Position numbers and translations under genes: made by a program. A DNA stretch of 64,000 nt, taken from AC-32 sp963715575. GTDB taxonomy: Bacteria > Actinomycetota > Thermoleophilia > Gaiellales > Gaiellaceae. Position 1 is the stretch's first letter. The number at the start of each line of letters is the position of its first letter. Below are positions 31,841 to 38,656 of the stretch, one piece after another. The notes below the pieces were generated by a model. It was not told the origin of the DNA. It saw nothing but the letters and a program-made list of their open reading frames with translations, and did not search any database. The stretch spans positions 2,108,001-2,172,000 of the forward strand of contig OY970250.1 in assembly GCA_963715575.1 (NCBI GenBank), given 5' to 3'.

Positions 31841-31849
31841 CCCACTACC
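31818..31849 (-). repeat. right terminal inverted repeat of the element
   Basis: The reverse complement reads GGTAGTGGGTCAG, GTT, GAAATCTCACGGTTCG and matches the left end. Confidence 0.85.
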
Positions 31850-31858
31850 CTGTTAGCG
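31850..31858 (+). repeat. right target-site duplication CTGTTAGCG
   Basis: An exact copy of 28737-28745. Confidence 0.9.
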
Positions 31859-31872
31859 GCTTAACGGAAAGT

Positions 31873-33405
31873 TCACCAGGGCGGCGGGTTGTGCGTCCAC
31901 GCGCCGCCGAGCATCGTCGCCACGACCTGCACCTCGCCGAGCTCCTCGGGCTCGCACGCGAACGGGTCGCGGTCGAGCACGACCAGGTCGGCGAGGTAGC
32001 CGGGGAGGAGCTTGCCGCGGCGCCGCTCGTCGCACGCCAGCCAGGCCGGAGCGACCGTGGTCGAGTGGAGCGCCTGCTCGACGGTCAGCGCCTGCCCCGG
32101 GCGCCACGCCTCGCGCTCGTCCAGCGTCCGGGCCACTCCCGCGCGGATCCCGAGCAGCGGGTCGAGCTCCTCGATCGGCGCGTCGGAGCCGTTGGCGAGC
32201 ACCGCGCCCGAGTCGAGCAGCGAGCGGAACGCGTACGGCTCGCTCTCGAGCCCGCCCCAGAACCGGTCGGCCAGGTCGCGGTCGGAAGTCGCGTGGCTGA
32301 ACTGCACCGAGGCGGCAATCCCGAGCTCGGCGAAGCGCGACACGTCCTCGGGCGCCAGCAGCTGCGCGTGCTCGATCCGCTGGCGCAGGCCGAGCGGCTG
32401 CCAGGCGTCGCGCGTCGCCTCGAAGGCGTCGAGCGCCTCGCGGTTCGCCAGGTCGCCGATCGCGTGGACGGCGATCGGGAAGCCGGCGCGGGCGGCGGCG
32501 CGCACGTACTCCTCGAACTGCTCGCGGCTGGTGATCTCGACGCCGGAGCCGTCGAGCATCCGCGCCGTCCGCGAGCCGAGCGTGCCGTCCATGAACGCCT
32601 TCAGGTAGCCCACGCGCAGCAGCGGCCCGCCGAAGCCACTGCGCACGTCGACCTGGGCGAGCTCGCCCGCGAAGTCGGCCGGCAGCGACTGCCAGACGCG
32701 CAGGCAGAGCGATCCCTCGTCATCGAGCCGCTGCCAGAAGCGGAGCGCGCCGAGCCAGCCGTCCTTGTCGTGCACGGCGGTCACCCCGCGCGAGGCCGCG
32801 AGCCTGACCCCGGCGCGCATCGCCTCGACGTACTCGTCGTCGGTGGTCTCGATGTAGCGGTCGCGGAAGTGCCAGCACGACTCCTCGCGCAGGACGCCCG
32901 TCGGCTCGCCTCCCTCGTCGAGCTCGACTACGCCGCCCGGAACCTGCAGGTCGCTGTTCGCCCGTGCGAGCGCGGTTGAGTTGAGCCAAACCGAGTGCGA
33001 GTCGCGGGCCATCAGCGCCACCGGCCGGTCGGGCGCAATCGCGTCCAGGTCGGTCTTGGTCGGCTCGACCGACGGTGACCAGTCGCCGCTGCGCCAGCCG
33101 CGGCCGCGCACCCAGCCGGTCGAGGTGTCCAGTGAGTCGCGCACGCGCGCGACCGCCTCCTCGAGCGAGTGCGTCCCCTCGAGCCGCACCTCGTGCTGCG
33201 CCATCGCCCAGGTCGGGAAGTGCACGTGCGAGTCGGTGAAGCCGGGCAGGACGCAGCGGCTGCCGAGGTCGATCCGCTCCGGCCCTGGCAGCGCGGTCTC
33301 GTGCGCGGAGACGCCACCCGCGACCAGCTCGCCCGCGATCGCCAGCGAGCGCGCCAGCGGTAGCGAGGGCTCCATCGTGCGGACGACGCCGTTCTCGAGG
33401 ATCAC
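31873..33405 (-). CDS. YtcJ-like amidohydrolase
   Basis: The 510-residue TIM-barrel hydrolase has the metal motif GFTDSHVHFPTWA (His-x-His), further histidines in IAVHAIGDLAN and QRIEHAQLL, and the catalytic Asp in LANGSDAPIEELDP. Members of this group hydrolyse N-substituted formamides and other amides; the substrate is unknown. GTG 33405 is only 15 bp from the start of the divergent VOC gene. A longer frame upstream would overlap that gene and is rejected. It ends 14 bp from the IS1 element. Confidence 0.85.
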   Translation of the reverse strand: MILENGVVRTMEPSLPLARSLAIAGELVAGGVSAHETALPGPERIDLGSRCVLPGFTDSHVHFPTWAMAQHEVRLEGTHSLEEAVARVRDSLDTSTGWVRGRGWRSGDWSPSVEPTKTDLDAIAPDRPVALMARDSHSVWLNSTALARANSDLQVPGGVVELDEGGEPTGVLREESCWHFRDRYIETTDDEYVEAMRAGVRLAASRGVTAVHDKDGWLGALRFWQRLDDEGSLCLRVWQSLPADFAGELAQVDVRSGFGGPLLRVGYLKAFMDGTLGSRTARMLDGSGVEITSREQFEEYVRAAARAGFPIAVHAIGDLANREALDAFEATRDAWQPLGLRQRIEHAQLLAPEDVSRFAELGIAASVQFSHATSDRDLADRFWGGLESEPYAFRSLLDSGAVLANGSDAPIEELDPLLGIRAGVARTLDEREAWRPGQALTVEQALHSTTVAPAWLACDERRRGKLLPGYLADLVVLDRDPFACEPEELGEVQVVATMLGGAWTHNPPPW

Positions 33406-33420
33406 TGAGACAATCTTGCC
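33406..33420. promoter_or_regulatory. 15-bp divergent start region
   Basis: Leftward AAGATT lies six bases before GTG 33405; rightward CAATCT precedes GTG 33421. Both -10 candidates come from the same AAGATT/AATCTT core, so a single symmetric element may serve both directions. Confidence 0.35.
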
Positions 33421-34170
33421 GTGTTGGACATCTTCGATCACGTCACGCTGCGCGTCGACGACCTCGAGGCGTCGCGCCGCTGCTACGAGCTGGCGCTCGA
33501 TGAGCTCGGTTACGGCGAGCCCTACCGCGGCCCGCACTTCTTCGAGTGGGAGGACCTGTCGATCTCCGCCACACGCGAGGATCGGCCGGCGACGCGGCAC
33601 TTGCACCTGGCGCTCGTGGCGGACTCGCGCGAGCAGGTGGACGCGTGGTGGCGGGCCATGACGGCGGCCGGCCATCCCGACGAGGGCGAGCCCGGTGAGC
33701 GCCCCGAGTACGCGACGGACTACTACGGGGCCTTCGTGCGCGATCCGGACGGAAACAGCCTCGAGGCCGTCCACCGTGCCCGGCCGCGCGAGGGTGCCAA
33801 CCGGCTCGACCATCTCTGGATCCGCGTCCGCGATCTCACGGAGTCAAGGCTGTTCTACGAGACCGTCGCGCCCGTGGTCGGGCTGCACGTCTTCGACGGC
33901 AAGCCGGGTCGATTCCACGTCGGCGGCGAGACGCGCTCCTTCGCGCTCGTGCAGGACGAGCCCGTGACCGAGAACGTCCACCTCGCCTTTCCGGCTCCCG
34001 ACCGCGTGACAGTCGAGAGGTTCCACCGAGCCGCGCTCGAGGCCGGCTTCCGCGACAACGGCGCGCCCGGCGAGCGCTCCCGCTACCACCCGGGCTACTA
34101 CGGCGCCTTCGTGCTCGACCCGGATGGCAACAACATCGAGGCCGTCTTCCACGACCGCCCCGCCGCCTAG
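33421..34170 (+). CDS. two-domain VOC protein
   Basis: The 249-residue protein is two VOC modules joined end to end: FDHVTLRVDDLEASRRCYE and LDHLWIRVRDLTESRLFYE. Each closes with YGAFVRDPDGN or YGAFVLDPDGN plus a terminal Glu (LEAVH, IEAVF). His and Glu residues fit metal binding. It is divergent from the amidohydrolase and may act in the same pathway. The small VOC at 38177 shares the DPDGNNVEAVHH ending, so these are local paralogues. Confidence 0.8.
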   Translation: MLDIFDHVTLRVDDLEASRRCYELALDELGYGEPYRGPHFFEWEDLSISATREDRPATRHLHLALVADSREQVDAWWRAMTAAGHPDEGEPGERPEYATDYYGAFVRDPDGNSLEAVHRARPREGANRLDHLWIRVRDLTESRLFYETVAPVVGLHVFDGKPGRFHVGGETRSFALVQDEPVTENVHLAFPAPDRVTVERFHRAALEAGFRDNGAPGERSRYHPGYYGAFVLDPDGNNIEAVFHDRPAA

Positions 34171-34177
34171 GCGCGGC

Positions 34178-36070
34178 TCACTTCGCGCGCACCGTCAGCC
34201 AGACGTCGTTTGCATCCGCGGTGACGCCCGAGGGCAGGAACGGGACGCCGACCCGGGTCACCGCGTTCGTCTTCGGGTCGATTCGCCAAACCGCGCCGTC
34301 GCGAGGCGTCGTTGCCCAGATGGCGCCCGCGCCCGCGGCGACGGTCCACACATCGGCCAGAGAATTGTTCACCGGCAAATCGACGCTGTGCGCATGGGGC
34401 GGTCCGACCGCGTCGAGCCGGACGACGCGGGGGGCCGACCAGTCTCCAGCCCAGACGACGTTGCCGTCGACAACCGAGAAGCCGGGGTTCCCGCCGACGC
34501 CGTAGACGGTTCTAAGTGCGCCAGTTGCGTCGTGAAGCCGGGTCAGGCTGCCGTCGTTGAAGTCGTCGATCCACAGGTCTCCGTACCCCTCCGACCAGGC
34601 GAGCCCCGCAGGGGTATGGGCTGCCAGGTCGACTTTCCGCTGCGCGCCTGTCCGCGGATTCACCCGCGTGACGCTCCCCTCGTTCACTCCGCCGAAGATT
34701 TCGGTCACCCAGAGCGAACCGCCGCCGTAGGTCATCCCGCGAAGGAAGCCGGACCCACCCGCGACGAGCAGCGTCTTCTTGAAGGCGAGCGTTCGGGCAT
34801 CGATCCGCACGACGTCGTCCCGTGGCCCGGCCTTCGCGGGATAGCAGTTCGCCACCCAGACATCGCCCGAGGGGTCGGCGGTCAAGCCGCACGGCGCGAG
34901 CCCGCCTCCGACGACGACCGCCTTGCCCGTCGACGGGTCGACTCGGGTGAGCGCTCGGTCGCCCGCGTTCCGTAATGCGCTCGAGACGCTGTCGCGCAGA
35001 ACGTGACTCGTGAGCCAGACGAAGCCGCCGGCCTTCACGACCAGATCGGGCGCATCGGGCGTCCGGACGACCTGTGTCACCTTGAGCGTTTGGGGGTCGA
35101 TCCGCACGACGCTGTTCGGCAGAACCCGCGGTGCTGCGTGCCCGCCGCGACTCATCAGGGCGAACGCGGCCGCGCTCACCGCGGCGACGAGCACGGCCCC
35201 AAGGAGCAGCGCCGCCCGCCGCCCGCCAACCGGTCTGCGGGCGGCTGCTCCTCTCGCGAGTGGCGCGTCCGCAACATCCGCGGCCGGTGCCTGGGCCGGG
35301 ACGACGTCGAGCAGGCTCCGGTAGAGCGACTCGGTCTCCGGCGAGGGATAGGCACCCAGTTCCTCGGCGAGGAGCCTCCGGCAACGCTCGTACGCCCGGA
35401 GGGCCTCGCCGCGGTTGCCGGCCGCGACGTGCGCCTCCATCAACCGCCGGTAGCCCGTCTCGCGAAACGGCTCGAGCGCCGTCACGTGCTCCGCCCACGT
35501 CACCGCCTCCGAGGCGTCGCCGGAGCGCAGACACGCGTCGGCGAGGACGGTCAGAGCCCGCACACGGACCTGGATCAGCTCGCGGCGCTTCTGCTCCACC
35601 CATGCTCCATCGTCGCCGGGCAACAAGGGCTGCTGCGCGACCGACGCCGCCAGCATGCCTTCCGTCTTCGCCACTGGAAGGTCGCCTGCCGCGAGTGCGC
35701 GCTCCGCGCCCGCCGCCGCGTTCGCCGCCGCGATGACGTCGACCCAAGTCCCCTCGGGCAGCTCGAGCCGGTAGCAGCCGAAGGCACCGGTCAGCGCACT
35801 CGTGCCGTCGATCCCGCTGTCCGTAAGCAGGCCGCGCAGCTTGCTCGCGATCACGGTCAGCGCCTTTTCCCAGGTCGCAGGCGGCGCGTTCTCCCAGAGC
35901 GCTTCCGCGAGCTCGTCCCGCGGGACAGCCCTTCCTCGCTCGGCCACCAGGTACGCGAAGAGCAGCCGGCCTTGCCGCCCTGGGAAGCGCGCCTCGTCGA
36001 TCACGTGACCGTTGGCTTCGACGGCGACGCGCCCCGCGAGGAAGACCCTCAGCTGCGACCCGCTAGCCAT
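34178..36070 (-). CDS. SARP/AfsR-type regulator with membrane anchor and beta-propeller
   Basis: The 630-residue protein has an N-terminal OmpR-like winged helix (about residues 1-95), a BTAD helical domain (about 100-255, e.g. RALTVLADACLRSGDASEAV), one membrane helix (about 284-307, AALLLGAVLVAAVSAAAFAL) and a C-terminal beta-propeller (about 320-630). The propeller's repeated blades contain GGFVWLTSH, GDVWVANCY, GSLWVTE, GDLWIDDF and GAIWATTP. The DNA-binding half should be cytoplasmic and the propeller outside, so this looks like a one-component transmembrane sensor. It is divergent from the cupin gene, its likely target. Confidence 0.85.
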   Translation of the reverse strand: MASGSQLRVFLAGRVAVEANGHVIDEARFPGRQGRLLFAYLVAERGRAVPRDELAEALWENAPPATWEKALTVIASKLRGLLTDSGIDGTSALTGAFGCYRLELPEGTWVDVIAAANAAAGAERALAAGDLPVAKTEGMLAASVAQQPLLPGDDGAWVEQKRRELIQVRVRALTVLADACLRSGDASEAVTWAEHVTALEPFRETGYRRLMEAHVAAGNRGEALRAYERCRRLLAEELGAYPSPETESLYRSLLDVVPAQAPAADVADAPLARGAAARRPVGGRRAALLLGAVLVAAVSAAAFALMSRGGHAAPRVLPNSVVRIDPQTLKVTQVVRTPDAPDLVVKAGGFVWLTSHVLRDSVSSALRNAGDRALTRVDPSTGKAVVVGGGLAPCGLTADPSGDVWVANCYPAKAGPRDDVVRIDARTLAFKKTLLVAGGSGFLRGMTYGGGSLWVTEIFGGVNEGSVTRVNPRTGAQRKVDLAAHTPAGLAWSEGYGDLWIDDFNDGSLTRLHDATGALRTVYGVGGNPGFSVVDGNVVWAGDWSAPRVVRLDAVGPPHAHSVDLPVNNSLADVWTVAAGAGAIWATTPRDGAVWRIDPKTNAVTRVGVPFLPSGVTADANDVWLTVRAK

Positions 36071-36170
36071 TCTCTTGTTCCCATTTTGCCTCGGCTTAGG
36101 CCGACGTTTCTAGGGTCGCCCCGGAGGAGTCGTCTTGACGCAGCGTGGCGACCCTCTCGCCGTCAAGCGA

Positions 36171-36177
36171 AAGGAGG
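36171..36177 (+). promoter_or_regulatory. strong Shine-Dalgarno AAGGAGG of the cupin gene
   Basis: AAGGAGG precedes ATG 36182 by four bases and decides the start. A TAGGGT at about 36109-36114 may be the -10 box. Confidence 0.7.
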
Positions 36178-36181
36178 AGCG

Positions 36182-36676
36182 ATGAAGAAGGCACTGTGGG
36201 CTCTCGTGGTCGTGTTGGCCGGCCTGGGTGCGTATGCAGCGAACGTCCTCGCGACACCGGCCGTAGGGCAGTCGACCACCACCCTCGCGAAGGCGCTGGC
36301 GGTCGATTCCTTGAGCCTCTCCGGCCGCGCCAACCACCCGGCCTGGCGCGCTCGCCTGCACACGCACGGGTTCTCCGACTTCTACGTGATCGACAACAAG
36401 TTCGAGGTCGGCGGCACGTCGGGCTGGCACTCGCACGCGGGGCCGAGCCTGATCTTCGTGGTGGCCGGCCAGATCACGAACTACCTGGGGAACGACCCGG
36501 CCTGCACGCCGCACGTGTACACCGCCGGGCAGTCGTTCACCGATGAGGGCGAGGCGGACGTGCACATGCTCCGCAACAACGGAACGGTGCAGGCCGAGAC
36601 GATCGCGGTGCAGTTCCTGCCGAAGGGCACCGACCGCAAGATCGACAAGCCGGACCCACTGAACTGCCACTTCTGA
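36182..36676 (+). CDS. secreted cupin-domain protein
   Basis: The 164-residue protein has a signal peptide (MKKALWALVVVLAGLGAYAA). A single cupin domain follows, with metal ligands His-x-His (SGWHSHAGPSLIFVVAG) and a later His (GEADVHMLRN). It may bind a metal outside the cell; the catalytic role is unknown. It is divergent from the SARP-propeller regulator (111 bp between starts) and convergent with the adenylate cyclase. Confidence 0.8.
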   Translation: MKKALWALVVVLAGLGAYAANVLATPAVGQSTTTLAKALAVDSLSLSGRANHPAWRARLHTHGFSDFYVIDNKFEVGGTSGWHSHAGPSLIFVVAGQITNYLGNDPACTPHVYTAGQSFTDEGEADVHMLRNNGTVQAETIAVQFLPKGTDRKIDKPDPLNCHF

Positions 36677-36696
36677 GCCGTTGGAAACGCTACGCC

Positions 36697-36710
36697 GGGA
36701 GCGTGCTCCC
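36697..36710. terminator. hairpin between cupin and cyclase genes
   Basis: GGGAGC-GT-GCTCCC is a perfect 6-bp stem in the 42-bp gap of a convergent pair. There is no T-run, so factor-independent termination is uncertain. Confidence 0.4.
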
Positions 36711-36718
36711 CCGGCCCG

Positions 36719-38125
36719 TCAGCAGGGAAGTGCGAGCAGGACGTAGGCGTCGACCGCCTCGTCCTTGCCCTTGACCCGTAGCCCCGGCTTGGCCTCGACT
36801 ACCGCTTCGTCGGGCAGCCGGCCGTACGTCTCGGCGCCGATGAGCACTCCGCCGACCGGCGCGAGGCCTTCGAGGCGCGCGCCGGTGTTGACCGTGTCGC
36901 CGACGAGCGGGTATGCGACATGCCCTTCGCCGCCGATCTCGCGGACCACCGCCTCGCCGCTGTTGACGCCGACGCGCATGCGCGGCCACTCTGGGTGCTC
37001 CGCCGCGAGGCTGGCGAACTCGCGCTGGAGCGCGAGCGCCGCGCAGGACGCGCGCTTCGCGTGGTCGGGCTGGTCGCCGGTGCGATTGAAGACGGCGACA
37101 ACACCGTCGCCGATGAACTTCTCGACGTCGCCGCCGAACCGGCGCGTGAGCAGCGGCGCGGCCGTGCCCCAGTACGCTTGCAGCACGGCGGCGGCTTCTG
37201 CCGGGCTCGAACGCTCGGCGAAGCCCGTGTACCCGGCGAGGTCGCTGAAGAGGACGCTGACGTCCTGGTGCCGCTCGCGCGTCGACGACAGGTAGAGGTC
37301 CCGGAACCGTTCGTCGCGCCATTCCCGCTGGGCGACGAAGCCGATTACCAGGTACGCGGCGACGATCAGGCCATGCCACTCCCACCAGCTTGCGTGCCAC
37401 TTGCGCTCGCCCGTGAGCGCGACGCCGATCAAGGCCTCTGAGAGCAGCACGAAGCACGCGATCACCGCGGTCGGCAGCAGGGTCGGCCGCGCGCGGGAGA
37501 TCGTCCAGTAGCGCGCCGCGCTGGCCGCGTAGACGACCGTCCCCACGATCGCGAGCACCGTAAGCAGGGTTCCCCGCGCTGCCTCGCTGTTGGGGCCGTC
37601 GAGCGGCGGCAGGTTGGCGACCGTCCAGACGAACCAGCCGCCCATTGCGAGCAATACGCTCGCCCGGAGGAACCGGCGGTGGCGGATTGCGAGCGCCCCG
37701 ATGCCCGGTCGGAGGTCGACGAATGCGGAGGCAGCCGCGAACCCGGCGCTGACCAGCAGGCCGACCGGGATCGCGACCTTGAAGCCGGAGTGGTCGCCCT
37801 TGAAGAGAACGCCCGGCGTTCCGAGCGCGTGGAGCCCCATGAAGCCTCCGGTCGCCATGAAGGCGAGCGAGAGGAGCAGCACGCGCGCATCTCCGCGTCG
37901 GTTTGCCGCCTCGCCGGCCCAGAGCCCTAGCACGAAGGCGAGCGTTCCGACGAGGCCGAAGAGGACGAAGTGCACGCGGTAGTTCTCGAAATGGGGGTCA
38001 AGCTGCGCCCGCAGCAGCAGCGAGACCAGCCCGATCAGGGGCAGCGCCGCGGCGACGAGCGCGATCGCTGGCACGACGACGCGCTGGCGCTTGGGTAACT
38101 CGTCGCGAATACTGGCGGCTTCCAT
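36719..38125 (-). CDS. membrane adenylate cyclase, class III
   Basis: The 468-residue protein has about seven or eight hydrophobic helices (about residues 15-270) and a C-terminal class III cyclase domain. That domain has metal Asp in VSVLFSDLAGYTGF and KFIGDGVVAVF, substrate Lys and Asp in DVEKF and LVGDTVNTG, and the transition-state Asn/Arg pair in NTGARLEG. These residues indicate an active cAMP-forming enzyme. ATG 38125 is preferred because the frame open to 38188 would overlap the divergent VOC gene. Confidence 0.88.
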   Translation of the reverse strand: MEAASIRDELPKRQRVVVPAIALVAAALPLIGLVSLLLRAQLDPHFENYRVHFVLFGLVGTLAFVLGLWAGEAANRRGDARVLLLSLAFMATGGFMGLHALGTPGVLFKGDHSGFKVAIPVGLLVSAGFAAASAFVDLRPGIGALAIRHRRFLRASVLLAMGGWFVWTVANLPPLDGPNSEAARGTLLTVLAIVGTVVYAASAARYWTISRARPTLLPTAVIACFVLLSEALIGVALTGERKWHASWWEWHGLIVAAYLVIGFVAQREWRDERFRDLYLSSTRERHQDVSVLFSDLAGYTGFAERSSPAEAAAVLQAYWGTAAPLLTRRFGGDVEKFIGDGVVAVFNRTGDQPDHAKRASCAALALQREFASLAAEHPEWPRMRVGVNSGEAVVREIGGEGHVAYPLVGDTVNTGARLEGLAPVGGVLIGAETYGRLPDEAVVEAKPGLRVKGKDEAVDAYVLLALPC

Positions 38126-38164
38126 GACCAATCGACGCCTGGTGAGCCGCAAATCTTCCCGGGG

Positions 38165-38170
38165 TAGGCT
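38165..38170 (+). promoter_or_regulatory. -10 box TAGGCT of a leaderless promoter
   Basis: TAGGCT, six bases, GTG 38177; no SD. Confidence 0.55.
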
Positions 38171-38176
38171 GCAGGT

Positions 38177-38545
38177 GTGATCGACCACGTCGCGATCGAG
38201 GTGCGCGACTACCTGCGCAGCAAGGACTTCTACCTCGCGGCTCTCGCGCCGCTGGGATTCGAGCTCGGGATGGAGTTCGAGGGCCGCATGGGCGGCTTCG
38301 CGCGTGACGGAAAGCCGTTCTTCTGGATCCGCGAGGGCGAGCCGGCGTCAGCCATCCATATCGCGTTTGCGGCGCCCGACGCCGACACGGTCGACACCTT
38401 TTACGCGGCCGCGATCGGAGCCGGCGGCGAGGACAACGGCCCGCCCGGGCTGCGCACGCACTACCACCCCGGCTACTACGGCGCGTTCGTCCGCGACCCC
38501 GACGGCAACAACGTCGAGGCCGTGCACCACGGCAGTCCGTCCTGA
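38177..38545 (+). CDS. single-domain VOC protein
   Basis: The 122-residue protein is one glyoxalase-fold module: IDHVAIEVRDYLRSKDFYL at the start, AIHIAFAAPDADTVDTFYA in the middle, and YGAFVRDPDGNNVEAVHH at the end. His near residue 3, the central His and the terminal Glu are possible metal ligands. It probably dimerises to form an active site. The substrate is unknown. Confidence 0.85.
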   Translation: MIDHVAIEVRDYLRSKDFYLAALAPLGFELGMEFEGRMGGFARDGKPFFWIREGEPASAIHIAFAAPDADTVDTFYAAAIGAGGEDNGPPGLRTHYHPGYYGAFVRDPDGNNVEAVHHGSPS

Positions 38546-38656
38546 GCGAGCATCGCATCGCGCCCAGCGGCTTGCGCCGTGCAACTCGCGGCGATATGCG
38601 TTACAACTGATCTTCTACGCCGCCACACCGGCCGCGCCGGTGAGAGGAGGTCAGCT

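Larger units (their letters stand above)
28746..31849. mobile_element. IS1-family transposon with four passenger genes
   Basis: The 3104-bp element begins GGTAGTGGGTCAG (28746-28758) and ends with its exact inverse (31837-31849). A second, imperfect block of the inverted repeat follows inward (28765-28780 against 31818-31833, 12 of 16 matching). Nine-base direct repeats flank it. A 9-bp duplication is typical of IS1-family insertion. Inside are a 119-aa, an 82-aa and a 78-aa gene rightward, a P63C gene leftward and the transposase rightward. The interior is visibly less GC-rich than the flanks. It lies in an intergenic region, so no host gene is broken. Confidence 0.92.

Noticed and set aside
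28746..31849. Prophage remnant, suggested by the P63C domain
   Set aside because: No phage structural, integrase or lysis genes are present. IS1-type ends and a 9-bp duplication explain the whole segment.
31859..31872. Gene interruption by the IS1-like element
   Set aside because: The flanks are intergenic between the CHAD start and the amidohydrolase stop, and both neighbouring proteins are complete apart from the already short CYTH part, which lies upstream of a leader hairpin and not at the insertion point.
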